Below, one piece after another: positions 1 to 12,800 of a DNA stretch of 64,000 bases. The notes beneath the pieces were generated by a model, which was not told where the DNA came from, searched no databases, and saw only the letters and a program-made list of their open reading frames with translations. Positions within the stretch are counted from its first letter, which is position 1, and the number at the start of each line of letters is the position of its first letter. Both the position numbers and the translations under genes were made by a program. This DNA is from Mercenaria mercenaria (taxonomy: Eukaryota > Mollusca > Bivalvia > Venerida > Veneridae), in NCBI RefSeq assembly GCF_021730395.1, contig NC_069361.1, forward strand, positions 73,045,001-73,109,000, given 5' to 3'.

Positions 1-42
1 AACACCAATTAAATTTTACCTTCATAGTTGTGATAAACATTT

Positions 43-221
43 GAGCCGTGCCATGGGAGAACCAACATAGTGGTCAGGATCCATGCTGTTCGCTATTAGT
101 TTCTCTAATTCCATTAGGTTTGAAAGCGAACAGCATGGATCCTGACCAGACATCCGCGCAGTCTGGTCTGGATCCATGCTGGTCGCAAAGCCACTATGTT
201 AGTTTTCTCATGGCACGGCTC
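43..221. mobile_element. Palindromic MITE, family 1 (copy 1)
   Basis: The element begins GAGCCGTGCCATGGGAGAAC and ends with its inverted complement (TTTTCTCATGGCACGGCTC). The interior carries mirrored GGATCC-containing segments. Both sides show ATTT, a possible 4-bp target duplication. Related copies lie at 4722, 29267, 32595, 40145 (partial) and 47920. There is no coding capacity. The superfamily is not assigned. Confidence 0.85.
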
Positions 222-231
222 ATTTTTTAAA

Positions 232-445
232 TCTCCGAGCTGCACGATATTTAATTTTAGCTCGAATTTCAACCTTATGAAAATATTTTCGAGCTGGCTT
301 GAAATTCAGTCCAGAAATTCGAGATTTTGAAACATTGAATATCGATCTTTGAGCTGGGTCAAAATTCAATCCTAGCTTGAAACCTAAGTTTTTTAATATA
401 AATGTAAGTCTTCGAGCTGACTCGAAATTCACACACAGCTTGAAA
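232..445. repeat. Degenerate ~60-bp tandem repeat
   Basis: The motif GAGCTG followed by a CTCGAAATTCA-like segment recurs near 237, 292, 352 and 415, a spacing of about 55-63 bp. The minus strand is open for about 100 codons here, but its product is only the translated repeat. I see no gene. Confidence 0.6.
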
Positions 446-538
446 TTAGACTTTAATAATAATAGATAATTTTGATAATAAAACACCGAGACAGGTCTAG
501 TTCGAAACAATTCAATTTTCAAAAACAATATATCTAAA

Positions 539-1430
539 CAAGAGATGTCACTGTTAGTGACAAATATCCCCGAAGCATGCCTAAAAATGCTACAGTTGTG
601 TGTTCAAAATATGCCAGAATAGTTTAGGTATGAATCATTTTGTGACCTTGACCTTGACCTGAGAGACCCGGGTCATAAGCGCAACACGCCTTCTCAATAC
701 GGTTAACATTTGTGTCAAATTATTTTAAAATCCCTTGGTGACTGGCAGAGTTATGGACCAGACCAGAAACAGACCATGTTAACTTTTGACTTCTAAGTGT
801 GACCTTGACCTTGGAGCTAGGGGTCTGGGTCTTACGCATGACACGTCATCACTTTATAGGGAACATTTATGCCAAGTAATTTTAAAATCCCTTCATCGAT
901 GGCAGAGTTATGGACCGGACAAGAAACAGATCATGTTAACCTTTAACCTCTAAGTGTGACATTGACCTTAGAGCTAGGGGTCTGGATCTTGTGCATCACA
1001 CGTCGACTCATTATGGGGAACATTTATGCCAAGTAATTTCAAAATTCGTTGATGAATGGCAGAGTACTGAATCGGACATGATAACAGACCCTGTTAACCT
1101 TGACCTTGGAGCTAGGAGTCTGAGTCTTGCTCATGACACATCGTCTCATTACGGTTAACATTTATGCCAAGTTATTTCAAAATCCCGTCATGGATGGCAG
1201 CCTTATGGACCGTCACGAAAGAGACCCTAATAACCTTTGACCTCTAAGTGTGATCTTGACCTTGGAGCTAGGAGAAGGGGACACGCCGTCTCATTATGGT
1301 GAACATTTATGCTAAGTTATTTTAGAATCCTTTTATGGATGGCAGAGTTACAACCCGGACAAGAATTTACACGCACGCACATGGACGGACAGTGCGATTT
1401 TAATATGTCCACCTTCGAGGGCATAAAATG
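539..1430. repeat. Satellite array in a Pearl/BIV160-like element (1)
   Basis: About five diverged monomers of about 145-155 bp share GTGACCTTGACCTTGGAGC, ATTTATGCCAAGTAATTTT and GATGGCAGAGTTATGGACC. The array opens at CAAGAGATGTCAC and closes after a GGACGGAC stretch at TTCGAGGGCATAAAA, the frame seen in the arrays at 31242 and 49471. Known: bivalve ~160-bp satellites of this style sit inside Pearl/Helitron-type elements. The assignment to that class is inferred from this architecture. Confidence 0.7.
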
Positions 1431-2979
1431 GTATCATGACTACGTGCATCAAGTGCAATGAAGCGTTGTGGAATTCATGAACATTTCTAATTTGTCACCT
1501 CACATTTTACGAATATATCAAGTCTTCCAGATTTCAAATAATCTTCATATTACCTTTTTAATATATCAATGGTTATACCAATGTAATTAGTTAATAGCTA
1601 CACTTAACCACAACGAGGGACATGTCTTGATTGATGTTTTTACATCGAGATATTTTTAAACAAGAAATATCTTTTAAAAAGATGGTCGGCGAATTGTAAT
1701 AAGGAAAGGAGTTTATGAAATTTTCATCTAACATTCATCTTTCATCTAACATTTTTCAAAATGCAAAACTAAACACCGCACTTTAACAATTTAAATTGTT
1801 CTCTTTTAATTTTTCACAAAGGTTTTGTAGGATTGCAATTTTGTTTCGTTTATCCTTAGACGAATAATTACAGCAGTAGTTTGATGAAGATTCATCAAGC
1901 GGAAGCGGTTCATGAGAAGAGGACACATACAACTGTAATTATTTCAATATTTCTGTTTCATAAGCAAAGTTTGACCGTATTCATATCACGTAGATAAACT
2001 GTATGCAGCGTACTTTTATTTCAATGTAATGAGATTCAGTCATTATATAGCATATACATAATAAAACAGATTTCAACTGAGTTCAATATTTGCATACCAT
2101 ACTAAAGAAAAATATTCATATATAATAAATCAGTTAAATAATTTATAACAAATATATCAAAGCAAACAAGTACTCATGTTAATATGCAATCTGAATAAGT
2201 CACAAAAGCAACAAACCTTTTCATATACAGACGACAATTGTAACAAGGAAAATCTTTTAAAAAGCACCTCTCTACATAGAAGACTCTTATCACACCCTTA
2301 TTCATGTGACACGCAGACCGTATTCAGCTCTTTCTTCAATTTGATATATGTTGGCATTTGAGCAGGTTTTTATCATATTTATTAAACTTACTTATCATTT
2401 TGAGATATATCAATATTCTTGCTAAATATACTGAGCGAAAGTTAGCTTTAAAACTGTGAACAGCGTCGTTTAGGATAAACGCTTTGTCTACATTTCACTC
2501 AGCGTAGCACAATCAGCAGAGTGAAACAAATTAACACTCTCGTCCAATCAGAGTGTTACATAAATATTTCATTTTGATAAATTATCTATAGTGCGTTATT
2601 GCAAACTGAAGTCACGTGGCATGGGTCGGTCAAGGTCACTAATTCGTTCTTATAACGGCATTCGCCGAAAAAAGGAGAACAAACATGTGTGCATGGGCAC
2701 TTTTCGGACACCATGTACAGGTTTTCTCTGGCGGTATTTCTAGTTAGGCGTGCTGACTCCGCCAGTTATTAATACAATTACACTTTGAATCGCAAAATAT
2801 AAAGTTATATGCACCCAAACAGATGTAATCGAAAATTGGGGACTAAAGTATACATTCCTTGATCGAAGTATTTCGAAATACTCAAACTCAATTTCAAGAA
2901 AGGCAGATGTTTTAGTGCCTTTTACAGTTATTCTGAGACGCTAAATGGTATAATGTATTACTTTCCCATTTGAATATCA
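1431..2979. other. Gene-free spacer
   Basis: AT-rich sequence without a convincing exon, RNA gene or repeat. A 61-codon open frame at 2176-2361 has no recognisable motif and unremarkable composition. Confidence 0.5.
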
Positions 2980-4119
2980 ATCGCTCTTATGTGCATGAAA
3001 TTAGCCAGAGCAGCCAGAGTAGCCAGAGTTCAGCCAGAGTTTAGCCAGAGTAGCCAGAGTTTAGCCAGAGTAGCCAGAGAAGTCAGAACTCTGGTTACTC
3101 TGGCTAGCCAGAGTAGCCAGAGTTCAGCCAGAGTAGCCAGAGTTCAGCCAGAGAAGTCATAACTCTGGTTACTCTGGCTGGCCAGAGTAGCCAGAGTTCA
3201 GCCAGAGAAGTCATAACTCTGGTTTCTCCGGCTGGCCAGAGTAGCCCGAGTTCAGCCAGAGAAGACATAGCTCTCGTTACTCTGGCTGGCCAGAGTAGCC
3301 AGAGTTCAGCAAGAGTTGTCAGAACTCTGGTTAGTTACTCTAGCTGGCCAGAGTAGCCTGAGTTTTGCAAGAGTAGCCAGAGTACATCCAGTATCTAGAA
3401 CTCTGGTTACTCTTGCTGGGCAGAGTAGCCAGAATTTAACCAGGGTAGGCAGTGTTCTAGATTTTTAACATGTTCTGGCTACTATGATCAGCCAAAGTAG
3501 CCACAGTAGCCCGAGTCACCAGGATATCATTTGCTCTGGTTACTCTGGCTGTTTCTAACAGAGTAGCCAGAGTTCAGCCAGAGTAGCTAGAGTTTCTAGG
3601 ATTTTAACATGTTCTGGCTACTCCGGTCAGCCAGAGTAGCCAGAGTAACCAGGCACCATGTTCGCAAATTATTTTCAGTCTTAGCTAAGTTTAACAATGA
3701 AACTTAATGTCATTTCTATCTTTATAGCATATATATTTTCATGTACAGGTGCTTTATACATTCAATCTGGTGCCATTTTTTAACAGAAGGAATATGAGAC
3801 AATACACTGGGGATAAAATATGACACGAATAAGATCCAGAATGGGTCAATGCAAAACAAAAGACCATGACAGCCAGGTCGCACTGCACTAAATCACAATC
3901 CAGTGTGGTATGGCATACAGCCGTATAAGTACAGAAGATCCAGGATGGATCGGTGTCGCTTCGTCATATCTACCCTTCGTGGGATGCAGGCTACTTTGTA
4001 AAATTACAACTTATATATGCGATGTCCGACTTTCTACGGATTTGCCCTATAAAAAGAAAATATACCTAAGCATTATTTATAATGTATATAAACAAACAGC
4101 CTTTGCATAGACCCGTTTA

Positions 4120-4151
4120 CTTTATTTTATTTTATTTTATTTTATTTTATT
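4120..4151. repeat. (TTTTA)n microsatellite
   Basis: About six TTTTA units in the unique centre of the foldback element. A short (TTG)n run follows at 4221-4242. Confidence 0.9.
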
Positions 4152-4721
4152 TGAAAGTGTCATTTTCTGATTCGTGTTACTCTTAACTTTGTTCGAAAAT
4201 CATGCCGTCTTACTGTTTCTTTGTTGTTGTTGTTGTTGTTGTTATTTTATTTGATATTTTTAGGCTTGTTTTAAAGATTTTAAATCTACCAGAAATAAAT
4301 AACCCTGTTCGCTTTAATCTTTGTGAATTTCAGCCTTCATATACTACACACATAACACGCAACAGGTCTAACTTTTTATTTACATTATAATTATATACCA
4401 CAGTTAGTGTAACCTAATCATGTATAATATGATTTCTATGAAAAAGGGTAATTTATTTTAAAAATGGCTCTAGTTTACATGTTTGTCTGCCAGAGTAACC
4501 AGAACCCGTGCGCATTTCCTGATTACTCTGGCCAGTCAGAGTAGCCAGACTATGTAAAAGTTATGAAACAGGCTGTCCTGGTCAGCCACAGTAACCAGAG
4601 TTCTGATAACTCTGGCTAAACTCTGGCTACTCTGGCTACCCTGGCTGACCAGAGTAGCTAGAACATATTAAAATGCTATAACGTCTGACTACTCTGGCTG
4701 CTTTAGAGAGAAATGACATAT

Positions 4722-4938
4722 GAGTCGCGCCATGAGAAAACCAACATAGATGGTTTGAGACCAGAATGGATCCAGACCAGCCTGCGCGTCAGAATCCATG
4801 CTGTTCGCTAACACATTCTCCAAGTCCAATACGCTTTAAAAGTGAACAACATGGATCCTGACCGGACTGCGCGGATGCGCAGCCTGTTCTGGATCCATGC
4901 TGGTCGTAAAGCCACTATGTTTTCTCATGACACGGCTC
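4722..4938. mobile_element. Palindromic MITE, family 1 (copy 2)
   Basis: Ends GAGTCGCGCCATGAGAAAAC and TTTCTCATGACACGGCTC are inverted. It is inserted among the AGCCAGAGT repeats of the foldback element, so it is the younger insertion. Confidence 0.85.
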
Positions 4939-5910
4939 AATTATTAAATTTCATAATCAAATTCAGCTAGGACTGAAAAACTTTTGTGAACATGGGACCT
5001 GGTTACTCTGACTACTCTGGCTGACCAGAGTTGCAAAACATGTTCAAATCCTACAAACTCAGGCTACTCTGGCCAGCCAAAGTAACCAGAACGAATGAAA
5101 TCCTGGTGACTAGGGCTACTCCGGATACTCTGGCTAACCAGAGTAGTCAGAACATGTTAAAATCCTAGAAACTTTTGTTACTATGGCTGAACTCTGGCTG
5201 CTCTGGTTGAACTGTGGCTATTCTGGCCAACCAGCTAGAGTAACAAGAGTTCTGGCTACTCTGGCTACTCTAAATAGCCACTTGAAAATATTGAAACTTG
5301 AAATTCAGTTTAAGCATGCTATTAAGATAGAAATAACATATTAAGTTTCATAATCAAATTCAACTAAGACAGAAAATGTTTGTAAACTAGGTTACTCTGG
5401 CTACTCTTAAAATCCTAGAAACTCTGGCTACTCTGGCCAGCCAGAATAACCAAAGCAAATAAAATCCAGGCGACTCGGGCTATTCTGGATTCTATGGCTG
5501 ACTAGAGTAGCCAGAACATTTTAACATCCTAGAAACTCTGGCTTTTCTTGCTGAACCCTGGCTACTCTGGCCAGCCAGAGTAACCAGAGTTATGACTTCT
5601 CTTGCTGAACTCTGGCTGAACTCTGGCTACTCTGGCCAGCCAGAGTAACCAGAGTTATGATTTCTCTGGCTGAACTCTGGCTACTCTGGCCAGCCAGAGT
5701 AACCAGAGTTATGACTTCTCTGGCTGAACTCTGGCTACTCTGGCTAAACTCTGGCTGAACTCTGGCTAAACTCTGGCTACTCTGGCTAAACTCTGGCTGA
5801 ACTCTGGCTACTCTGGCTGCTCTGGCTAATTTCACGCACATATCGCTCTTATGGATTTTCCTTATATCAACTCGGAAACGTACAGACACGCTTATAATTG
5901 ACCATTTAAC

Positions 5911-6101
5911 ATTTAACCTGCTAAATTTCTAAAACGAACTGGTCCATCATTCAATTTGGGAAGTACCACGTATTATTCAAAGGGGTGTTCACTGAAAATG
6001 TACTGACTGAATAGCGAACAATGCAGACCATGATCAGTTGATTTTGGTCTGCACTGATTGCAAATGCAAAATCACTTGCCGCCAGCAGGCTAAAGGTTAA
6101 A
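5911..6101. mobile_element. Palindromic MITE, family 2 (copy 1)
   Basis: Ends TTTAACCTGCTAAATTTCT and GCCAGCAGGCTAAAGGTTAA are partly inverted. The interior has GACTGAATAGCGAACA and mirrored GCAGACC segments. Copies of the family lie at 22764, 26520 and 30675. Confidence 0.75.
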
Positions 6102-6853
6102 CGTCTTGTTGAAGGTGAAAGTGATGAACTTGTTAGTAAACGGTGTTGTATAACAGTAAGGTAATAAAAAAAAGTCCTTTTTAAAAGGAATGGCTTGGCT
6201 AACTGAGGAAATATAGTACAAAAAGGCACCTGTTTCAGGCAAGTTAGTGTCCGGCGATTGAAAATGTGTATACTAGATATCCGGAAATTACTTTTTTTAT
6301 CAATTGCTCAAGACTTCTGTGTTAATCAACGCTGCTGCTGATCGGCTAGACAACATAAGCATAGTAATTTGCGGCAAAATGTACCCCGCGATATCCATTT
6401 GGCAGATTCTTTCTAATATTGACATAAATGGTTAATGTATGCACAATCAAAAATGAAATAATAAGAGAGTTGTGTCCCTTGGATAAGATGGTCATGTTTT
6501 TTGTGCTCTGATAATAACTTAAAATTTTGGTGGAAATAAACTATCAACATTAAATAAAACTGCATAAAACAACTGTGGAATATAAAAGTATCTAATTGGA
6601 AATAAGAAATGTGTTTTTAACAAGAACAGGATTAGGAACTATGTAAACATTTTTGTCAAAGGTTATTGAATGGGTAGCCATTGTGTACATTGAGTGTATT
6701 GGATTTATCTATACATGGACACTGTGTAACAGAAACACATGGATTAGGTGGACTGAATCAGTGAGAGTATTGAAGTGACTATAAGGCCAAGCTAAAAAAA
6801 ATAAAACTTAGGTATATAATATATAGTATATTGTACAACTGTAAAAGTTCAGG

Positions 6854-6910
6854 ATGTCTGAAGATAGTAAAAGCAAAAATGCACGGGAAAGCGAAAACGA
6901 AATGAAATGA
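6854..6910 (+). CDS. Short upstream ORF of the LINE, overlapping ORF1 by ATGA
   Basis: An 18-codon frame (starting MSEDSKSKNARESE) whose TGA stop overlaps the ORF1 ATG as ATGA. Its charged composition resembles the ORF1 N-terminus. It may be the original ORF1 start displaced by a frameshift, or a leader peptide allowing termination-reinitiation. Function is inferred only. Confidence 0.35.
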   Translation: MSEDSKSKNARESENEMK

Positions 6911-8016
6911 GTAGTGTAAGCGAAAGTGACACCAGCATGAGTGCAACACCAATTAAAAGTGACAAGAAAAAACAAAAACATGAAAAACAAAACGAAGAGT
7001 CAAATGAAAATACAATGAAAAGTATTCAAACAGAACTAAAGCAAATTAACAAAAAGCTAGAAAATGTTATGACTAAAAATGACGAAACTCTCAAAACGCT
7101 GATCAAAGAAACAATACAAACTATGAAAGAAGAACTACTAGCCTCAACAGAGAAGAAAGTGGAAATACTTGAAGGTAAACTGTTTGAGAAAGAAAAGGAA
7201 ATTGACAAAATGAAGACAGAATATGATAAAATGAAGGAAGATATAAGCAGGTTGAGCAAGGACATGTCTGATCAAAATGCAAATATAGATAGATATAAAT
7301 ATGAAATGAGAGATAATGCTTTGAAAACTGATGAATACCTTAATGACTGTGAACAATATAGTAGAGTAAACAATATTCGAATTTTTGGTATTCCAGAAGA
7401 AACTTTTCCTAAAATACAAGTTAGAAATGAGAAAAAGAAACTTGATGAAAACATTGACACTAAACCAGCAGAAAAAGACACGAGTGAAAACAGCGAGAGT
7501 GCAGAGAAGAAAAGTGTGGAATCAAACCACGATACATACGCCATGAAAGTAAGTAACACCGAGGAGGAAAACGAAAAACAAGTATCAGAAAATGATGAAC
7601 AGACGACAGAGATAGTAAGGAAGAAACTGAATGAATATGTACCGGGTTTAAACCTCAAACGTGAAGATTTTGTCATCAGTCATAGAATTGGGGCAAAAGG
7701 TGATAAACCAAGGCCGATTATTGCTCAGTTGAAATCTAGACTAGATAAAAACAAAGTAATGAGAAACAGAAAGTTATTTCCAAAATCAATATCCATAATG
7801 GATGACTTAACAGCTGAGAATTATAAAACTCTTCAATCGGTGAAATACAAAAAACCAGATCTGGTTCAAGCAGCATGGTTCCGTAATGGGAAAATTTTCT
7901 ATAAAGATCAAACAGACCACGTTATTCAGCTCCATTATAAGAACTTTAGGTTCTGGCAAAACCTAGCATGGCCAGAAGCACCACGTAAAAGGGGAACTTC
8001 TAACAGGTTGGCATAA
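6907..8016 (+). CDS. LINE ORF1 protein (coiled coil, RRM-like, C-terminal domain)
   Basis: A 369-residue protein expected to bind the element's RNA and form trimers. Residues 1-40 are Ser/Lys-rich. Residues 35-140 are a long charged coiled coil (LKQINKKLENV and onward). YSRVNNIRIFGIPEE near 150-165 starts an RRM-like fold. A Glu/Lys/Ser-rich insert of about 70 residues follows, then ISHRIGAKGDKPRPIIAQLK and RNRKLFPKSISIMDDLT, which resemble the C-terminal domain of L1 ORF1p. The order matches L1-type ORF1 proteins; the acidic insert is longer than I would expect. The frame is intact, unlike ORF2. The start chosen is the first ATG in frame; a shorter ORF overlaps it at ATGA. Confidence 0.85.
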   Translation: MSSVSESDTSMSATPIKSDKKKQKHEKQNEESNENTMKSIQTELKQINKKLENVMTKNDETLKTLIKETIQTMKEELLASTEKKVEILEGKLFEKEKEIDKMKTEYDKMKEDISRLSKDMSDQNANIDRYKYEMRDNALKTDEYLNDCEQYSRVNNIRIFGIPEETFPKIQVRNEKKKLDENIDTKPAEKDTSENSESAEKKSVESNHDTYAMKVSNTEEENEKQVSENDEQTTEIVRKKLNEYVPGLNLKREDFVISHRIGAKGDKPRPIIAQLKSRLDKNKVMRNRKLFPKSISIMDDLTAENYKTLQSVKYKKPDLVQAAWFRNGKIFYKDQTDHVIQLHYKNFRFWQNLAWPEAPRKRGTSNRLA

Positions 8017-9855
8017 CTATTCAAATGACAGTTTGAAGTATTCTGTACAGAAAATAAACATGCAGTAAAACACGAATTCTGTATGATTTGTAAAAATATG
8101 AAATGGACACAAAACATTGAACTTGATAACAGTGCATGTATTCACATGGTTTTTGATGAGATATGATTTGCTTTTACAATTTTTCAGTATTGTCCTGCTT
8201 GTGAGTCTTTTTTCGTTTTGCAAGACTTTAAAAAGTCAGGATATATGACTATTATTGCTCTTTAGATCAAACCCTTTTTATTTGACATTTTTTGCTTTCG
8301 ACCCCTTTTCTCCCATTTCTAAACAGAATGTCACCTAAGAAAACGATGTTTGGTTTGTGTGGCCTAGTAAGATGAACTATTAATGGCCTGTAGGCTGTTT
8401 TGTCTACTGTCAAGTTGATAAATACACACCAAATGTTAATCCCTTCTCCATGATGTTAAAGGTGGTTAACCAGTTTTTATGTATATAATATTTCAGTACC
8501 CATTACATCTTTTGTTTTGAAAGCAGTGATTATACAACTGATTTTTATATAAAAAAGCAACAATCAAGAACAAAAAAAAGAAAAGAAATATGTTAAATGG
8601 AGAAGGTGTTACAACATCTATAAGTATCTACTAGCCAATTATGCTTATTGAATACCATGAATATTAAGCAATTAATGAAAACAAATGATTCTGTTTTTTA
8701 GCTTTTAAGCTAATAATTATTTCAAGGATCATCCGTATCACATGGAATGTTAAACAATACCAGTGAAATCTTTGCAGCTGCTTATAACATGTTACATCCC
8801 CTCTCATAATATGACTGGATAAGTGAATTATGCATAGAATCTTCTTTCCCCTTTGTTTTACCTTTTTTGGTTCTAGTAGAAATGCGTTATATAACCCATA
8901 GTACAAATGTATATAATGTCATTTTTTTATCAGTCTTATTATATGACATAGCAACTAATGAATTTGTAATTAAAATATGGTTGCACTCCTTTAACAAGCA
9001 TCTGTGAAACAAGTAAAGGTGTAAAACAGGTGAAATATGATTGCCTATTTATAGCTTAGGTAAATCCCAGTCTGTGTAAATCATGGGTGAATGATATTTA
9101 TAGATTTAGAATGAATATTGTAAACATAATGTTGCCCTTGTCAATTAGTTACAGACTGTATTGTTATTGAACATTGGTATGATACTGGTTAAACATATGC
9201 AAAATATGTACATGTATATATTTTTTCTGATAAGAAGGTAATGTTTACCATTATAGCAAGGACACGTAAAATATGTGCACATGTAAATAACAATGAATCA
9301 CTGCTGTAATAATTACAATGTTTAGCATTAGACACTGAGATCCCAAATTTAGACCTTTTACGTAATGGTCAGATCAGTAAGTGTGTGATGTTGAATGACG
9401 TTGACCGTGGGTCAAGTTTTTTAATGAACACATTGTCATGTTGTTATACAATAAAATAAACGTGACAACCTCTACAAATGAAAGTACAATATATATTGCA
9501 TTAAAATAGATGAGTACGATAGGATCCTTTTCTATTGGTGGATCAATTTAATTAAATATTATTAAACTCAGAATTTCATATATTGAGCCAGTTTTGACTA
9601 CATAGAACTTTAATAATTTATATTAAAGTAAACTCTTATCATATATTGTATAGGACTGCATTTGTCTTTGTATGTAATTTTTAAAATTGACATTTGTATT
9701 GTATGCACTCAAATTGTAACTTTGTTACTTAAAAAAGTGTACCCATTGACCTATCTCACTAAGATGTGTATCAAACAAAGCAATATTTTTCAGAAATCTC
9801 CGCTCGTTTCCTGTCTTTATAATGATAAAACAGTTCTCACTCTATTTAATAGTAT
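8017..9855 (+). other. 1.84-kb spacer between LINE ORF1 and ORF2
   Basis: AT-rich and noncoding in all frames apart from short chance ORFs. It lies within one LINE insertion, because the target duplications bracket both ORFs. L1-type elements usually have a much shorter gap, so this may be an internal promoter, a translation element for ORF2, or an old insertion. Confidence 0.6.
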
Positions 9856-12800
9856 ATGGAATCCATAATTACTACATTGAATGTAAGAGGCTTAGGAAAC
9901 TCTAGTAAAAGAAAACAAGTGTTCCAATGGTTAAAGTCCACAAAAGCATCAATATTTCTGCTACAAGAAACTCATTTACCTGAAAATAAAAGTAAATTTT
10001 GGGAATTAGACTGGAATGGAAAAGCATTTTTCAGTGGAACTAGCTCTAATAGTGAAGGTGTAGCTATCCTTCTAAACATATCAGAACCATACAAAATTAT
10101 AAACTATAAAGAAATAGTCAAAGGCCGTCTTGTGGCACTAGATTTAAATTATAAAGTTCAAGATATTACTATTATCAACATATATGGTCCAAATAATGAT
10201 GATGAGCATTTTTTCAAACAACTTGAAAACTTTTTACTTGAAAATGACGACAAAAATTTTATTATTGGGGGAGATTTTAATGTTGTCTTAGATCCGTTGA
10301 TAGATAAAAGAAATGGCCGCTTACATACACATACTAAATCTAGGAATAAATTGAAAGATATCATGAGGAATTGTTGTTTAACGGATATATGGCGAAAATT
10401 GAATGGAATCTCACACCAATATACATGGACCTCAAATACAAAACCTAAAGTATACTGCAGACTTGATTTCTTTATTGTTTCAGAGTACCTTTCAAATTTA
10501 GCGAGCAAATGTAACATAATACCGGGCTTTAAAACTGACCACTCTTCAGTTAGTCTAAACTTAAAATTGGAAAAAAGTAGTAGGGGACCAGGTTATTTTA
10601 AGCTGAACAACAGCATTCTACTAGATAATGAATTTAAGACAACACTCCAAAGAAATATCATTGAAACAGCTGCAATAAACTCAGAGGCTCAGCCAGACAC
10701 TCTTTGGGAAATCATAAAGGGAACAATAAGAAACACAGCTATTAGATATTCAACCTTCAAAAAGAGAAATGATAACATACAAGAAGTAACATTAATAAAG
10801 GAAATAAATGAATTAAAAGAAGAAGCTGAACAACTTATTGACAACAACAACAACAATAATAATAATGACAATAATAATAATGACAATGATAATAATGATA
10901 ATAATATAACGGATAGAATTTCAGAAAAAGAGAATGAACTGGAAAACCTGTATGATAAAAAAAATAACGGTATTCTGTTAAGATCCAAAGCTATCCATAT
11001 TGATGGAAATGAAAAGAATTCAAAATATTTTGCAAATTTAGAGAAAAGGAGAGCAGAGAAAAAAAATATTTCAAAATTGATTATAGATGGAGAGGAAATT
11101 ACTGACAATAATGCAATACTGACACAAGAAGTTAAATTTTACAGATCACTATATAAAGAAAAACCTCAAATCCAGTCAGATATAAACTTCTTTAAAGAAG
11201 ATATTGTTAAATTATCTACGGAAGAACAAACTTCATGTGAAGGTGAACTCACAGAAAACGAATGTAAACTTGCACTCTTTCAAATGAAAAATCAGAAATC
11301 TCCTGGGTCTGACGGATTGACTACTGAATTTTTTAAACTATATTGGAATGATATTAAAACCTATTTTTTGAATGGTATAAATTTTGCCTATAGGAAAGGT
11401 GAACTCTCAGAATTACAGAAACAAAGTATAATAACACTCTTACCCAAAACAGATAAAGATCAAACAAATCTCTCGAATTGGAGACCAATAAGTCTGCTAA
11501 ATATTGACTACAAAATAGCAACAAAAACAATCTCTAATCGAATAAAAAAAGTTCTTACAAGATCATTACTCATGAACAAACAGGCTTTATCAAGGGACGC
11601 TATATTGGAGAGAATGTCCGTCTAATATTTGAAATCATAGAATATATTGAAAGCAAAAATGAATCTGCCTTACTCTTTTTCTCAGATTACAGAAAAGCTT
11701 TTGATAGCTTAAATGATGAATTTATCATACAATGCTTGAACTATTTTAATTTTGGTCCATCACTTATAGACTGGGTAAAACTCTTCTATAAAAATATAAG
11801 CAGTATTATGATAAATAACGGATATCTGACAGAAAATTTCCCTATAAAACAAGGTGTAAGACAAGGATGCCCTTTATCTTCGTCCTTATTCATAATATGT
11901 ATTCAACTTCTTACAAATGAAGTAGCCAGAGACACAGAAATTAAAGGAATAAAAATAAATAATACAGAGATAAAACAAACCCTTTTTGCAGATGATGCTA
12001 CATATATAAATAATGGAGAAAAAACTTCCTTTGAAAAACTGATAAAAGTTATCAATGAATTTGGTAAAATATCTGGATTAGCATTAAATACATCAAAATC
12101 TATAGTATTAAAATTGGGAACCCTTAAAAACATTAAATTGAACTATGCAGAAAATATGAATTTTACTTGGACATCAAAACAAGCAAGAACCCTTGGTATA
12201 ACTTTTCATACAGATTTAAAACGCAATACTGAACTTAATTTAGAACCAAAATTACAGGAATTTAAATTGTTTAAAACAATGGCAGCACAGAAAACTTACT
12301 CTGATGGGAAAGGTAACAGTAATCAAAACATTTGCTTTACCTAAACTTATATATCCCTTCACAGTACTTGAAAATCCACCAGAAAGTATTGTCAAAGATA
12401 TAACAACAAAAATTTTTAAGTTCTTATGGGATGGAAAAAATGATAAAATCAAAAGAAACACTCTCTTCAGTAATTACAGTTTAGGAGGCCTTAAGTTAAC
12501 AGATATTAATACATTCCTAACTTCTATTAAAGCATGTTGGGTAAAGCGCATAACTTCGAATGAAAATAATGGTTACTGGAAAGTCTTTTATGGAAACATA
12601 CTTAACAGGGTTGGTAATACTTTCATTCTACAATGCAATATGAACCAGAAAGATGTATCAAGAATATGCACAGGTCACCCTTTTTTGAAAGATGTACTTG
12701 TTTCATGGTTTTTAATAAACAGTTATTATGCTGAAAACAATGAATTACAAAAACATATAATATGGAACAATAGTGAAATTAAACTTGGAAATAATGTAAT

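Larger units (their letters stand above)
2989..5841. mobile_element. Foldback element with tandem-repeat arms
   Basis: The left end reads ATGTGCATGAAATTAGCC and the right end GGCTAATTTCACGCACAT, an inverted match with one difference. The 9-bp sequence ATCGCTCTT is duplicated directly outside both ends (2980-2988 and 5842-5850). The left arm (to about 3660) is tandem AGCCAGAGT-type repeats. The right arm (from about 4490) holds the same repeats inverted. The centre (3660-4480) is unique AT-rich DNA. A family 1 MITE (4722-4938) sits in the right arm. Known: foldback elements and some Mutator-like elements have repeat-built inverted arms and 8-11 bp duplications. No transposase is encoded, so it is non-autonomous. 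Confidence 0.88.

Noticed and set aside
5590-5889. 99-codon minus-strand frame rich in Ser, Gln and Ala
   Set aside because: It is only the translated AGCCAGAGT repeats of the foldback arm.
7026-7676. Minus-strand frames of 79-134 codons opposite LINE ORF1
   Set aside because: They are shadows of the charged coiled-coil coding sequence on the plus strand.
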